Below, in pieces: positions 35,007 to 44,210 of a DNA stretch of 64,000 bases (the first letter of the stretch is position 1; every line of letters begins with the position of its first letter). The notes beneath the pieces were generated by a model. The model saw only the letters and a list, made by a program, of their open reading frames with translations. It was not told the origin of the DNA and did not search any database. The DNA is taken from contig CAVRHO010000009.1 in assembly GCA_963721065.1 (NCBI GenBank), positions 995,583 through 1,059,582 of the forward strand, given 5' to 3'. A program made the position numbers and the translations under genes. The stretch comes from CAWBLP01 sp963721065 (GTDB lineage: Bacteria > Pseudomonadota > Alphaproteobacteria > Acetobacterales > Acetobacteraceae).

Positions 35007-36314
35007 ATGAGCGCCACTGACAAACGGTCCGTTACCGTCACTCTTGACGGCACCAACAAGTCCACCAGCCTGCCGCTGATCTCCGGCACGGCGGGTGCAG
35101 ACGTGTTCGACATCCGACGCCTGCACAACGATCTGGGCGTGTTCACCTACGATCCGGGCTACGGCGCCACCGCATCCTGCGAGAGCAAGATCACCTACAT
35201 CGACGGCGATGCCGGCGTGCTGATGTACCGCGGCTACCCGATCGAGCAACTTGCCGAGAATTCGCATTTCCTCGAGGTCTGCTACCTGCTGCTGAACGGC
35301 GAGCTGCCGAACGCCAGCCAGGCGCAGGAGTTTGAGACCGGCGTGCTGCGGCACACCATGCTGCATGAGCAGATCCGCAGCTTCTTCAACGGCTTCCGCC
35401 GTGACGCGCACCCGATGGCGGTGATGTGCGGCGTGGTCGGCGCGCTGTCGGCATTCTATCATGACAGCCTGGACATCTACGATCCGGAGAGCCGGCGGAT
35501 CAGCGCGTTCCGCCTGATCGCCAAGGTGCCGACGATTGCGGCCTGGGCGCACAAATACACCTGCGGCCAGCCGTTCATGTATCCGCGCAACGATCTCGGT
35601 TACGCGGAAAACTTCCTGTACATGTTCCACGCGGTTCCGACCGAAACGTGGAAGGCGAATCCGATCCTGTCGCGTGCGATGGACCTGATCATGATCCTGC
35701 ACGCGGATCATGAGCAGAATGCCTCGACCAGCACCGTGCGCCTGGCCGGTTCCACCGGCGCCAATCCGTTCGCCTGCATCGCCGCCGGCATCGCCAGCCT
35801 GTGGGGCCCCGCGCATGGCGGCGCCAACGAGGCGGTGCTGAAGATGCTGGCCGAGATCGGCCATGTCCGGAACATTCCGGAGTTCCTGTCCGAGGTGAAG
35901 GACAAGGGCAGCCACACCAAGCTGATGGGCTTCGGCCATCGCGTGTACAAGAACTACGACCCGCGCGCGAAGATCATCCAGAAGGCATGCCATGATGTGC
36001 TGGCCGAGCTGGGGATCAAGGACGACCCGCTGCTGGACCTGGCGATGGAGCTGGAGAAGATTGCGCTGAACGACAAGTATTTCGTCGATCGCAAGCTGTA
36101 TCCGAACGTCGATTTCTATTCCGGCATCATCCTGAAGGCGATGGGCTTCCCCACCAGCATGTTCACCGCGCTGTTCGCGCTGTCGCGCACGGTCGGCTGG
36201 ATCAGCCAGTGGCAGGAGCTGATGCAGGATCCCGAGCAGCGCATCGGCCGTCCGCGGCAGATCTACACCGGCCCGGCGCAGCGCGACTACGTACCGGTGG
36301 CCAGGCGCGGCTGA
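35007..36314 (+). CDS. gltA: Citrate synthase
   Basis: A 435-residue type II (hexameric) citrate synthase, the entry enzyme of the TCA cycle. Catalytic residues are seen in GPAHGGANEA and FGHRVYKNYDPRA (two His) and VDFYSGI (Asp); HADHEQNASTSTVR is the family block. ATG 35007 follows CGAGGA; the TTG two codons upstream is less likely. A GC-rich hairpin lies 20 bases after the stop. The gene stands alone. Confidence 0.97.
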   Translation: MSATDKRSVTVTLDGTNKSTSLPLISGTAGADVFDIRRLHNDLGVFTYDPGYGATASCESKITYIDGDAGVLMYRGYPIEQLAENSHFLEVCYLLLNGELPNASQAQEFETGVLRHTMLHEQIRSFFNGFRRDAHPMAVMCGVVGALSAFYHDSLDIYDPESRRISAFRLIAKVPTIAAWAHKYTCGQPFMYPRNDLGYAENFLYMFHAVPTETWKANPILSRAMDLIMILHADHEQNASTSTVRLAGSTGANPFACIAAGIASLWGPAHGGANEAVLKMLAEIGHVRNIPEFLSEVKDKGSHTKLMGFGHRVYKNYDPRAKIIQKACHDVLAELGIKDDPLLDLAMELEKIALNDKYFVDRKLYPNVDFYSGIILKAMGFPTSMFTALFALSRTVGWISQWQELMQDPEQRIGRPRQIYTGPAQRDYVPVARRG

Positions 36315-36333
36315 ACCGCGCCCACGCTGAGAG

Positions 36334-36358
36334 GCCCCCTCCCCTTGCGGGAGGGGGC
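36334..36358 (+). terminator. Hairpin downstream of gltA
   Basis: A 10-bp perfect stem (CCCCCTCCC with GGGAGGGGG plus a closing G-C) and a CTTGC loop. There is no T-tract. The same CCCTTGCGGGAGGGGG motif occurs inside the phnJ 3' extension at about 49357-49378. Confidence 0.6.
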
Positions 36359-36419
36359 GCACGCACGAGGCTTGCCCCCGCAAATCACCCGCAACGCCTT
36401 CGCGTGGAGGGGAGCCGAT

Positions 36420-36494
36420 GACTGCCCGGGCACGGACTACCCGGGCACGAACTACCCGGGCAGAGAGTACCGGGGCAGGGACTACCCGGGCAGG
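36420..36494. repeat. Five-unit 15-bp minisatellite
   Basis: Units of GACTACCCGGGCA(C/G)G begin at 36420, 36435, 36450, 36465 and 36480. The minus-strand thioesterase gene ends inside the last unit, whose CCCGGGTAG supplies its stop codon. Confidence 0.85.
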
Positions 36495-36955
36495 GCGATC
36501 CGCCGCCCGGCGCCTTTCGGCAGTTCCGTCGGTGCATACTCTCGAACCGCCGCCTGCAATGCCTGCAGCCGATCGTCGGGGAACGGTGCGACCCGCCGGA
36601 TGCCCATGTCGATGTGCAGGGCCAGCAGTTCCTGTGCCGCCGTGCGCTCGCCGGTTTCACCGTGGAACATCTCGTGGAAATAATGCAGCCGCTTGCTGTC
36701 CACCCCCAGCAGCAGCGTGCGCACGCGCAGGGGCTCGCCCAGCAGCATCTCGCGCTCATACAGCGTGTGGGTTTCCGCGGTGAAGCAGGAGTTGCCGGTC
36801 GCGGTGCGATAGGCGGTGCCGATGCCCAGCGCGTCGTACAGCCGGTCGGTTGCCAGATCGAACGCCACCACGTAGCAGGCAAGGTTCATGTGGCCGTTGG
36901 AGTCGATCCACTCCGGCCGGACACTGTCTTCGTGTTCCACGACATATCTGTTCAT
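36482..36955 (-). CDS. Acyl-CoA thioesterase, hotdog fold
   Basis: A 157-residue 4HBT-type protein. The motif WIDSNGHMNLACYVVAFD (residues 16-33) is the hotdog helix with the catalytic Asp/Asn region seen in carnitine-pathway and betaine thioesterases. It probably hydrolyses acyl-CoAs; the substrate is unknown. The last residues (RIALPG) are encoded inside a 15-bp tandem array, so the C-terminus may have been trimmed or added by array growth. The start ATG 36955 faces the MFS gene. Confidence 0.82.
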   Translation of the reverse strand: MNRYVVEHEDSVRPEWIDSNGHMNLACYVVAFDLATDRLYDALGIGTAYRTATGNSCFTAETHTLYEREMLLGEPLRVRTLLLGVDSKRLHYFHEMFHGETGERTAAQELLALHIDMGIRRVAPFPDDRLQALQAAVREYAPTELPKGAGRRIALPG

Positions 36956-37017
36956 GATTCAGCATCCTTGTTGCCGGCACGCGGCCCGGTCAAGCTGCAA
37001 CGGTGCGAGACGACGGC

Positions 37018-38466
37018 ATGACGAAAGGCGGCGCGATGGACGGTAACGAAGCGCTGCCGACCCGCACCCGCCTGGCGGCCGACCATGCCGACGGGCTGCC
37101 GCCCCAGGCGCGCCTGCTGGCCATGCTGGCGGTGGGCATCGCCGTGTGCCTGTCCGTGCTCGATTCCTCGATCGCCAACATCGCCCTGCCGACCATCGCG
37201 CAGGAAATGCACACCACGCCGGCGGAATTGATCTGGGTGGTGAACGCCTACCAGTTGGCGGTGACGGTTTCGCTGCTGCCCTTCGCGTCTCTGGGCGACG
37301 TGTATGGCCACCGCCGCGTGTACTGCTGGGGGCTGGGCCTGTATTCGCTCGCCACCATCGGTTGCGCACTGGCGCCGAACATGGAGGTGCTGATCCTGGC
37401 GCGCGTGCTGCAGGGGTTCGGCGGCGCGGGTGTCATGAGCGTCAACGGCGCGCTGATCCGCTTCATCTTTCCCCGGTCCGCGCTGGGACGGGGGATCGGC
37501 TACAACGTGCTGATCGTTTCCAGCTCCTCGGCGGCGGGGCCATCCGTCGCGGCGGCGATCCTGGCGGTGGCGCCGTGGCCGTGGCTGTTCGCCATGCAGA
37601 TGCCGTTCGCGCTGATCGCGATGGTGCTGGGGCTGCGCTTCCTGCCGTATTCGCCGCTGTCCACGCATCCCTTCGACCCGCGCAGCGCCGTATTGAACGC
37701 GATCACGCTGGGCCTGTTCATTCTGGGGCTGGACGGTATCGGCCACGGCCAGAGCACGCCCGTCGTCGCGGTGCAACTGGTGCTGTGTGTCGTGGTTGGC
37801 GTGGTGTTCGTGCGACGCCAGTTGCGGCTGCGCGCGCCGATGCTGCCGGTGGATCTGTTCCGCCGGCCGGTGTTCTCGCTGTCGGTCGGGACCGCGATCT
37901 GCGCGCATGGTGCGCAGATGATCGCGATGGTGACGCTGCCGTTCTACTTTCAGTATGTCGGCGGCCTGACACCGGTGGAGATCGGCGCGCTGATCACGCC
38001 GTGGCCGGCGGTGCTGGTGGTGATCGGCCCGATCGCCGGCCGCCTGGCAGACCGCTACCCGGCCGGCCTGCTGGGCGGCGGGGGGCTCGCGGTGATGACG
38101 GTGGGGCTGTTGCTGGTGCTGTCCATGCCGGCGACCGCGACGCATCTGGATGTGGCCTGGCGGCTTGCGCTGTGCGGGCTGGGCTTCGGCTTCTTCCAGT
38201 CGCCCAACAACCGGCTGCTGATCGGCAGCGCGCCACCGGACCGCGCCGGGGCCGGCAGCGGCATGCTGTCCACCTCGCGCCTGGTCGGGCAGACCACCGG
38301 CAGCGCGCTGGTGGCGCTGGTGTTCGGCGTCACGCATGGCAGTGCGGATGCGGTCGCCACCGGCGCGCATGTGTGTTTCTCGATCGCCGCCGGCGCGGCG
38401 GGGCTGGCGACGGTGGTCAGCGCGTTGCGGCTGCTGCAGCCGCAACGGCGCGGGGAGCCGCGATGA
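37018..38466 (+). CDS. MFS transporter, DHA2 (EmrB/QacA-like) family
   Basis: A 482-residue major facilitator with about 14 hydrophobic helices. Motif A is LGDVYGHRRVY, and the first helix carries the family-typical LDSSIANIALPTI (motif D1). It probably exports drugs or metabolites with protons. ATG 37018 and ATG 37036 are both possible; AAAGGCGG lies well for the latter. Its stop overlaps the hpnK start (ATGA), so a hopanoid or lipid-related cargo is conceivable. Confidence 0.9.
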   Translation: MTKGGAMDGNEALPTRTRLAADHADGLPPQARLLAMLAVGIAVCLSVLDSSIANIALPTIAQEMHTTPAELIWVVNAYQLAVTVSLLPFASLGDVYGHRRVYCWGLGLYSLATIGCALAPNMEVLILARVLQGFGGAGVMSVNGALIRFIFPRSALGRGIGYNVLIVSSSSAAGPSVAAAILAVAPWPWLFAMQMPFALIAMVLGLRFLPYSPLSTHPFDPRSAVLNAITLGLFILGLDGIGHGQSTPVVAVQLVLCVVVGVVFVRRQLRLRAPMLPVDLFRRPVFSLSVGTAICAHGAQMIAMVTLPFYFQYVGGLTPVEIGALITPWPAVLVVIGPIAGRLADRYPAGLLGGGGLAVMTVGLLLVLSMPATATHLDVAWRLALCGLGFGFFQSPNNRLLIGSAPPDRAGAGSGMLSTSRLVGQTTGSALVALVFGVTHGSADAVATGAHVCFSIAAGAAGLATVVSALRLLQPQRRGEPR

Positions 38467-39314
38467 AACGCGTGCTCTTCTCCGCCGACGATTTCGGTCT
38501 GTCGGAGGCGGTGAACGAGGCGGTGGAGCGCGCACATCGCGACGGCATCCTGGAGGCGGCCAGCCTGATGGTCGCGGGCCCCGCCGCGGCGGATGCGGTG
38601 CGGCGCGCGCAGGCGATGCCGGGGCTGCGCGTGGGGCTGCACCTGGTGGTGATCGAGGGGCCGGCGGTGTTGCCGCCAGGTGAGATCCCGGCGCTGGTGG
38701 ATGCGGCGGGGCAGTTTCCGTCGGATCAGTTCCGCCTGGGCGTGAACTACTTCTTTCGCCCGCGTGTGCGGCGCCAGCTTGCGGCGGAGATCCGCGCGCA
38801 GTTCGCCGCGTTCGCCGCCACCGGGCTGACGCTGGACCACGCCAATGCGCACAAGCACATGCATCTGCATCCGACGGTGGGTGGTCTGATGCTGCGGATC
38901 GGGCGGGACTTCGGGTTGCGGCGGGTGCGCGTTCCCAGCGAACCGCCGGCGGTGCTGGCGCGATGCGGCACGCATGTGGGGGTGGGTGGGCAGGCGCTGT
39001 ACCGCTGGACCGGCCTGTTGCGGCGGCGGGCGGCCGCGGCGGGCATGCAGGTCAACGACCACTGTTTCGGCATCGCGTGGAGCGGGCACATGACCGCCGA
39101 GCGCATGCGTCGGTTGCTGCCGGTGCTACCGGAGGGGGAGAGCGAAATCTATTTCCATCCGGCAGTGGCGCAGGACGCGCTGTTGCGACGGCTCATGCCG
39201 GAGTACGAACCGGCGGCGGAGCTGGATGCGCTGCTGGACCGCGGGTTGCGCGACCTGGTTCCGAATGGTGTTGTGGGTATTCAGGCCGGCCGTTCGACCC
39301 CGCGTCTCGGATGA
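38463..39314 (+). CDS. hpnK: HpnK/YdjC-family carbohydrate deacetylase-like protein
   Basis: A 283-residue YdjC/ChbG superfamily protein closest to HpnK, associated with hopanoid biosynthesis clusters. The metal-binding Asp pair is in SADDFGLS (residues 7-14), and the histidines are in HANAHKHMHLHP (about 125-136). It may deacetylate an amino-sugar head group, but the HpnK reaction is not firmly known. No other hpn genes are in the window. It overlaps the MFS gene by four bases. Confidence 0.88.
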   Translation: MKRVLFSADDFGLSEAVNEAVERAHRDGILEAASLMVAGPAAADAVRRAQAMPGLRVGLHLVVIEGPAVLPPGEIPALVDAAGQFPSDQFRLGVNYFFRPRVRRQLAAEIRAQFAAFAATGLTLDHANAHKHMHLHPTVGGLMLRIGRDFGLRRVRVPSEPPAVLARCGTHVGVGGQALYRWTGLLRRRAAAAGMQVNDHCFGIAWSGHMTAERMRRLLPVLPEGESEIYFHPAVAQDALLRRLMPEYEPAAELDALLDRGLRDLVPNGVVGIQAGRSTPRLG

Positions 39315-39403
39315 GGGCGGCAACCAAGCGACGTTCGGTTATCAAGCGGGCCGCACTTACTGAGACAGTGCCGCCCACAGGTATGGACAGTGCCTCCCGC
39401 ACC

Positions 39404-39569
39404 GTCATGGTCGGCGAAGGCCGGCCATCCACGTCTGTGTCATGCCGTCGGCACCCCTCGACCGTTGGCCGGCGACTAACCGTCATGGTCGGCGCAGGCC
39501 GGCCATCCATGACTTTTGCTGATGGCAGCTACGAAAAGACGTGGATGGCCGGCCTTCGCCGACCATGAC
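39404..39569. repeat. Inverted-arm dispersed repeat, family A (one arm plus one full copy)
   Basis: A complete 88-bp element spans 39482-39569: arms GTCATGGTCGGCGCAGG... and ...CTTCGCCGACCATGAC around the linker TTTTGCTGATGGCAGCTACG. An extra single arm lies at 39404-39435. They occupy the gap between hpnK and the convergent monooxygenase gene. Confidence 0.8.
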
Positions 39570-39611
39570 GCTGAATGGCTGGCCGCGCGTCCAACGTAAC
39601 GCGGATTGGCA

Positions 39612-40940
39612 TTACCCGGAAAAGAACCGGTTCTCCGGCCGCGGCAGCCCCAGGTTCTCGCGCAGGGTCGCCCCTTCGTACTCCCGCCGGAACAGGCCGC
39701 GCCGCTGCAGCTCCGGCACCACCCGATCGACGAAGTCGTCCAGCCCGCCCGGCAGATACGGAAACATGATGTTGAACCCGTCGCTGGCGCGGGTGACCAG
39801 CCACGCCTCCATCTGGTCGGCGATCATCTGCGGCGTGCCCACGAATCCCGGCCCGGCATAACCGCCCAGCCGCTGCGCCAGTTGCCGCACGGTCAGCTTT
39901 TCCCGCTGCGCCAGCGCGATGGCGCGGGCACGCCCGCTCTGGCTGGCGTTGCTTTCCGGGATGTCCGGCAGCGGCGCATCCGGATCGAAGCGGGACGCGT
40001 CATGCCCCAACGCGATCGACAGCGACGCGATGGCACTGTCGTAGTGCACCAGGCTGTCCAGCCGCGCCCGCTTCTCCTGCGCCTCCTCCAGCGAATCCCC
40101 CACCACGACGAACGCGCCCGGCAGGATCTTCAGGTGGTCCGGATTGCGTCCGACGCGTTCCATGCGCGACTTGATGTCGCGGTAGAACGCGCGCGCATCG
40201 TCGATGGTGCCGGCGCCGGCGAAGATCACCTCCGACACCTCGGCCGCGAACTGCCGCCCGGCGTCGGACGCGCCCGCCTGCACGATCACCGGCCAGCCCT
40301 GCACCGGGCGCCCGATGTTCAGCGGCCCACGCACGGAATAGTACGGGCCCTTGTGGTTCAGCACGTGCATCCGCGACGGATCGAAGTATTCGCCGCTCTG
40401 CTGGTTGCGGATGAAAGCGTCCTCCGCCCAGGAATCCCATAGCCCGGTGACCACATCATAGAACTCGCGCGCGCGGCGGTAGCGCTCGTCGTGTTCCATG
40501 TGTTCGTCCAGCCCGAAATTCAGCGCGGCGTCGGGGTTGGAGGTGGTGACGATGTTCCATCCCGCGCGACCCTCGCTGAGATGGTCCAGCGAGGCGAACC
40601 GCCGCGCCACGTGGTACGGCAGGTCGAAGGTGGTGGAGCCGGTGGCGATCAGCCCCAGCCGCTCGGTGCACATCGCCAGCGCGGACAGCAGCGTGAGCGG
40701 CTCGAACGACGTCACCGTGGCGCTGCGCTTCAGCGCGTCCATCGGCATGTTCAGCACGGCCAGGTGGTCCGCCATGAAGAACGCGTCGAACTTGCCGCGC
40801 TCCAGCGTGCGGGCAAAGCGCTTGATGTGGGACAGGTTGAAGTTGGCATCCGGATAGGCGCCCGGATAGCGCCAGGCGGCGGTGTGGATGCTGATCGGGC
40901 GCATGAAGGCGCCCAGGTGGAGCCGGCGAGGGGTGGACAT
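39612..40940 (-). CDS. NtaA/SnaA/DszA-type FMN-dependent monooxygenase
   Basis: A 442-residue bacterial luciferase-like (LLM class) enzyme of the NtaA subgroup. These use FMNH2 from a partner reductase to oxidise nitrilotriacetate, EDTA, dibenzothiophene sulfone and similar compounds. Typical blocks: HTAAWRYPGAYPDANFNL near the N-terminus, GRAGWNIVTTSNPDAALNFG (about 147-166), and WPVIVQAGASDAGR. The substrate cannot be inferred. No reductase or transporter gene adjoins. It is divergent from the amidohydrolase gene. Confidence 0.92.
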   Translation of the reverse strand: MSTPRRLHLGAFMRPISIHTAAWRYPGAYPDANFNLSHIKRFARTLERGKFDAFFMADHLAVLNMPMDALKRSATVTSFEPLTLLSALAMCTERLGLIATGSTTFDLPYHVARRFASLDHLSEGRAGWNIVTTSNPDAALNFGLDEHMEHDERYRRAREFYDVVTGLWDSWAEDAFIRNQQSGEYFDPSRMHVLNHKGPYYSVRGPLNIGRPVQGWPVIVQAGASDAGRQFAAEVSEVIFAGAGTIDDARAFYRDIKSRMERVGRNPDHLKILPGAFVVVGDSLEEAQEKRARLDSLVHYDSAIASLSIALGHDASRFDPDAPLPDIPESNASQSGRARAIALAQREKLTVRQLAQRLGGYAGPGFVGTPQMIADQMEAWLVTRASDGFNIMFPYLPGGLDDFVDRVVPELQRRGLFRREYEGATLRENLGLPRPENRFFSG

Positions 40941-41070
40941 GGCAGTGTTTCCCGATGCGGGGCGTGTTGTCCGATACGATGGGCCCGCGGCGCGAATTGT
41001 CGAGACTCATGCTGACATCGCCGCCCGCCCGTGATGCAATGCTGCGCTGCAACACAGGAGAGGCCAGCCC

Positions 41071-42276
41071 ATGCCCCAGGTCCAGATCGATCCCGCCCGC
41101 CTGCTCGGCGACCTGCATGCCCTGCGCAGCATCGGTGCCTACAGGACCGGCGCGCACCGCCCGACCTACTCGCCGCAGGACATGGAGTCGCGCCACTGGC
41201 TGGTCTCCCGCCTGACCGAGGCCGGCCTGGCCGCCGAGATCGACGGCATCGGCAACGTCCTGGGCCACGCTGCCGGCCCCGGCCCGCATCTGCTGATCGG
41301 CTCCCATATCGAGACCCAGAACCATGCCGGCTGGCTGGATGGCGCCCTCGGCGTGATCTACGGCCTGGAAGTCGCCCGCGCGCTCGGCCGCAACATCGAC
41401 GTCGCCGCCTGGGCGGATGAGGAAGGGCATTTCGACAATTTCGTCGGCAGCCGCTCCTTCGTCGGCCGCTTCACCGACGCGGACATCGACAAGGCCCGCA
41501 ACCGCTACGACGCCACCCCATTGCGCGACGCGCTGCAGGCCGCCGGCCTGGCCGGCCGCTCCCGCACGCAGGTCGATCCGTCACGCTATCGCGGCTACCT
41601 GGAGGCGCATATCGAGCAGGGCGACGAACTCGACAGCAGCGGCAAGAAGATCGGTGTCGTCACCAGCATTGTCGCGATCTGGCAGTACCGCATCGTGTTC
41701 CAGGGCGTGCAGAACCATGCCGGCACCACCCGTATGGCGATCCGCAAGGATGCCGGCCTGGCCGCGGTGCGGCTGGCGGCGGCGATCGATCAGCGCTTTC
41801 CCGAGGTCGCAGGGCCGCGCTCGGTCTGGACGGTCGGGCGGATCACGCTGGAGCCGGGCGCCCCCAGCATCGTCCCCGGCCGGGCGGAAATGCTGTTCCA
41901 GTTCCGCGATGCCGACCCGCAGCGTCTTCTGGCGATGCAGGACGCGTTGAAGCAACTGGTGGATCAGGCGAATGCCGGTCCGTGCACCGTGGAATTGCAG
42001 ACCATGTCGCAGTCCACGCCGCAGGTTATGGACGCCGGGTTCCAGGACGCGCTGGCTGCTGCGGCGGAGGCGCGCTGCTCCGGTGACTGGGTGCGCATGC
42101 CCAGCGGCGCCGGCCACGACGCACAGGTGCTGGCGGAGAAGATGCCGGCCGGCATGCTGTTCGTGCCGAGCATCGGCGGTATCAGCCATCATTGGTCGGA
42201 GGATACGAAGGAGGAGGACATCGTGCTGGGCTGCCAGGTCCTGGCCGATGCCGCGGCCGCGATCCTCGCTGGATAA
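41071..42276 (+). CDS. Zn-dependent amidohydrolase, AllC/N-carbamoyl amino acid hydrolase family
   Basis: A 401-residue M20-family enzyme hydrolysing N-carbamoyl or ureido groups. The dimetal site is visible: His in GSHIETQNHAGWLDG with the bridging Asp in WLDG, Glu-Glu in ADEEGHFDN, His in NHAGTTRM and His in ISHHWSEDT. The usual HxD triplet reads HIE here. Candidate substrates are allantoate, carbamoyl amino acids or ureidoglycine. It is followed by a class III aminotransferase gene after a repeat-filled gap; a shared N-compound pathway is only a suggestion. Confidence 0.9.
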   Translation: MPQVQIDPARLLGDLHALRSIGAYRTGAHRPTYSPQDMESRHWLVSRLTEAGLAAEIDGIGNVLGHAAGPGPHLLIGSHIETQNHAGWLDGALGVIYGLEVARALGRNIDVAAWADEEGHFDNFVGSRSFVGRFTDADIDKARNRYDATPLRDALQAAGLAGRSRTQVDPSRYRGYLEAHIEQGDELDSSGKKIGVVTSIVAIWQYRIVFQGVQNHAGTTRMAIRKDAGLAAVRLAAAIDQRFPEVAGPRSVWTVGRITLEPGAPSIVPGRAEMLFQFRDADPQRLLAMQDALKQLVDQANAGPCTVELQTMSQSTPQVMDAGFQDALAAAAEARCSGDWVRMPSGAGHDAQVLAEKMPAGMLFVPSIGGISHHWSEDTKEEDIVLGCQVLADAAAAILAG

Positions 42277-42318
42277 TCGCTGGCCGATACGGCGTTTGGC
42301 TAATGTTCGTCGTATAGC

Positions 42319-42405
42319 GTCATGGCTCGCGCGGGCGGGCCATCGATGTCGTTCCGTTTTCATCGCCAACAAAGGACGTGCATGGTTGCCTTCGCCGCCC
42401 ATGAC
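42319..42405. repeat. Inverted-arm dispersed repeat, family A (87-bp copy)
   Basis: Arms GTCATGGCTCGCGCGGG...CATCGATGTC and GGACGTGCATGGTTGCC...GCCCATGAC around TTTTCATCGCCAACAAA. It is more diverged than the copies at 16625 and 39482. Confidence 0.65.
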
Positions 42406-42541
42406 GGTGAACGGACAACCATGGGCGGAATGCCGCGTCGGCCAGGATGAGACCGGAGAGGCGCTCTGACGCGAGCGCGCCTCTTCCCGCGGCGGGACAG
42501 GACATTCTACCATCCGGCCAGCAACCCCGGAGGCCGCCGCC

Positions 42542-43918
42542 ATGACCCACGTCGCCCCGAATTCCGTGCAGGCGCGCGATATCGCCAGCATCGTGCATCC
42601 GCAGACCAACCTGGTGCAGCACCTGGAGCAGGGCCCGATGGTGATCGAGCGCGGCCAGGGCTGCTACGTGTACGACGACAACGGCACCCAGTTCCTCGAC
42701 GCCGCCGCCGGACTGTGGTGCGCATCGCTCGGCTACGCGTCCGAACGCCTCGCCCGCGTCGCCTATGAGCAGATGCGCCGGCTCGGCTACTACCACCTGT
42801 ACCGCGGCACCACGAACGAAGCCGGCGTGGACCTGGCGGAAAAGCTGCTGCAGATCGCACCGGTGCCGATGAGCAAGGTGCTGTTCCAGTGCTCCGGTTC
42901 CGAAGCCAACGATACCGCGCTCAAGCTCGCCTGGTACTACCACGCGGCGATCGGCAAGCCGGAGAAGCGCAAGATCATCGGCCGAAGGATGGCGTATCAC
43001 GGCAGCACCTCGGCCTCGATCAGCGCGTCCGGCAAGGCGGACATGCACGCCGATTTCGGACTGCCCTTCCCCGGCTTCCTGCACACCGAATATCCGCACT
43101 ACTACCGCCATCACCACGACGGCGAGACCGAGGAACAGTTCGCCTCCCGCATGGCCGAGGCCCTGGAGTCTCTGATCCTGCGCGAAGGCCCCGAAACCTG
43201 CGCCGCCTTCATCGCCGAACCGGTGATGGGCGCCGGCGGCGGCCTGACTCCGCCCCGCAGCTACTGGGAGAAGATGCAGGCGGTGATCCGCAAATACGAC
43301 ATGCTGTTCATCGCCGACGAGGTGATCTGCGGCTTCGGCCGCACCGGCAACATGTGGGGCAGCCAGACCTACGACCTGCGTCCCGACATGATCTCCTGCG
43401 CGAAGGCGCTGTCGGCGGGGATGCAGCCGATCTCCGCACTGCTGGTCAACCAGCGCGTGTTCGACGCGATGCTGGATGAAAGCCGCAAGCTGGGGAACTT
43501 CGCCCACGGCTTCACCTATGCGGGCCATCCGGTGACCACCGCGGTGGCGATGGAGACGCTGCGCATCTATGAGGAAATGGACATGGTCGGCCATGTCCAG
43601 CGTGTCGGGCCATACATGCAGCAGGCGCTGGCACGCTTCGCGGATCACCCTCTGGTGGGGGAGGTGCGCGGCGTCGGGCTGCTGACCGGCATCGAGATGG
43701 TGCAGGACAAGGCGACGCGCCGATTGTTCGATCCCGGGCGGAAGGTGGGCGCAACGGTGGATCGGCACGCGCGGGCGAACGGGCTGATCACGCGGTTCAT
43801 CGGGGATCGCATTGCGTTCTCACCGCCGCTGATCGTGAGTGAGGCGGAGATCGACGATATCGCGGCGCGGCTGGGGCGCGCGCTGGATGAGGCGTGGTCG
43901 GAGATCTCCGCGGGGTGA
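42542..43918 (+). CDS. Class III aminotransferase
   Basis: A 458-residue PLP-dependent omega-aminotransferase. The blocks VLFQCSGSEANDTALKLAW, FIADEVICGFGRTGNMWGS and MISCAKALSAGMQPISA (PLP lysine in AKAL) are all present. It is of the beta-alanine/taurine/putrescine-pyruvate type by overall layout. It starts at ATG 42542 with a GGAGG about 12 bases upstream, a little far. The end converges with the PPC-domain gene across a long inverted repeat. Confidence 0.92.
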   Translation: MTHVAPNSVQARDIASIVHPQTNLVQHLEQGPMVIERGQGCYVYDDNGTQFLDAAAGLWCASLGYASERLARVAYEQMRRLGYYHLYRGTTNEAGVDLAEKLLQIAPVPMSKVLFQCSGSEANDTALKLAWYYHAAIGKPEKRKIIGRRMAYHGSTSASISASGKADMHADFGLPFPGFLHTEYPHYYRHHHDGETEEQFASRMAEALESLILREGPETCAAFIAEPVMGAGGGLTPPRSYWEKMQAVIRKYDMLFIADEVICGFGRTGNMWGSQTYDLRPDMISCAKALSAGMQPISALLVNQRVFDAMLDESRKLGNFAHGFTYAGHPVTTAVAMETLRIYEEMDMVGHVQRVGPYMQQALARFADHPLVGEVRGVGLLTGIEMVQDKATRRLFDPGRKVGATVDRHARANGLITRFIGDRIAFSPPLIVSEAEIDDIAARLGRALDEAWSEISAG

Positions 43919-43987
43919 GGGGGTCGCGGACCTTGTCGGGGGCGTATTCCGATCTTCGGAGGGGGATGCGGCATCGGGGCTAAGGAT

Positions 43988-44145
43988 TTCAACACAGAGG
44001 GCGCGAAGTTCCACACAGAGTTTCACAGATGGAAGAATATTGCGCTTCGCGCGGTGACTGATCGGCGGGCTTCAGGCTCAGGCGCGAAGCGCTATTGAAT
44101 CCATCTGTGGAACTCTGTGTGGAACTTCGCGCCCTCTGTGGTGAA
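43988..44145. repeat. 46-bp inverted repeat flanking a 66-bp spacer
   Basis: The left arm (43988-44033) and right arm (44100-44145) match at 44 of 46 positions in inverse orientation. The core is CACAGAGGGCGCGAAGTTCC, then ACACAGAGTTxCACAGATGG. It lies between convergent genes and would form a very stable cruciform or mRNA hairpin. It could end transcription from both sides, or be a mobile-element relic. Confidence 0.85.
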
Positions 44146-44210
44146 ATACCGAACGCCGCCGGGCGCCAAGCCAATCCAAAAGTTCCCCCGACCGGACCGC
44201 CCCGGGCGGC

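Noticed and set aside
37146..38462. Long frame overlapping the MFS gene and continuing into hpnK
   Set aside because: Only the hpnK part from 38463 has family motifs. The earlier part is an out-of-frame shadow of the MFS transporter.
43989..44174. Short frames over the 46-bp inverted repeat
   Set aside because: They only translate the repeat arms on both strands, with no family or start context.
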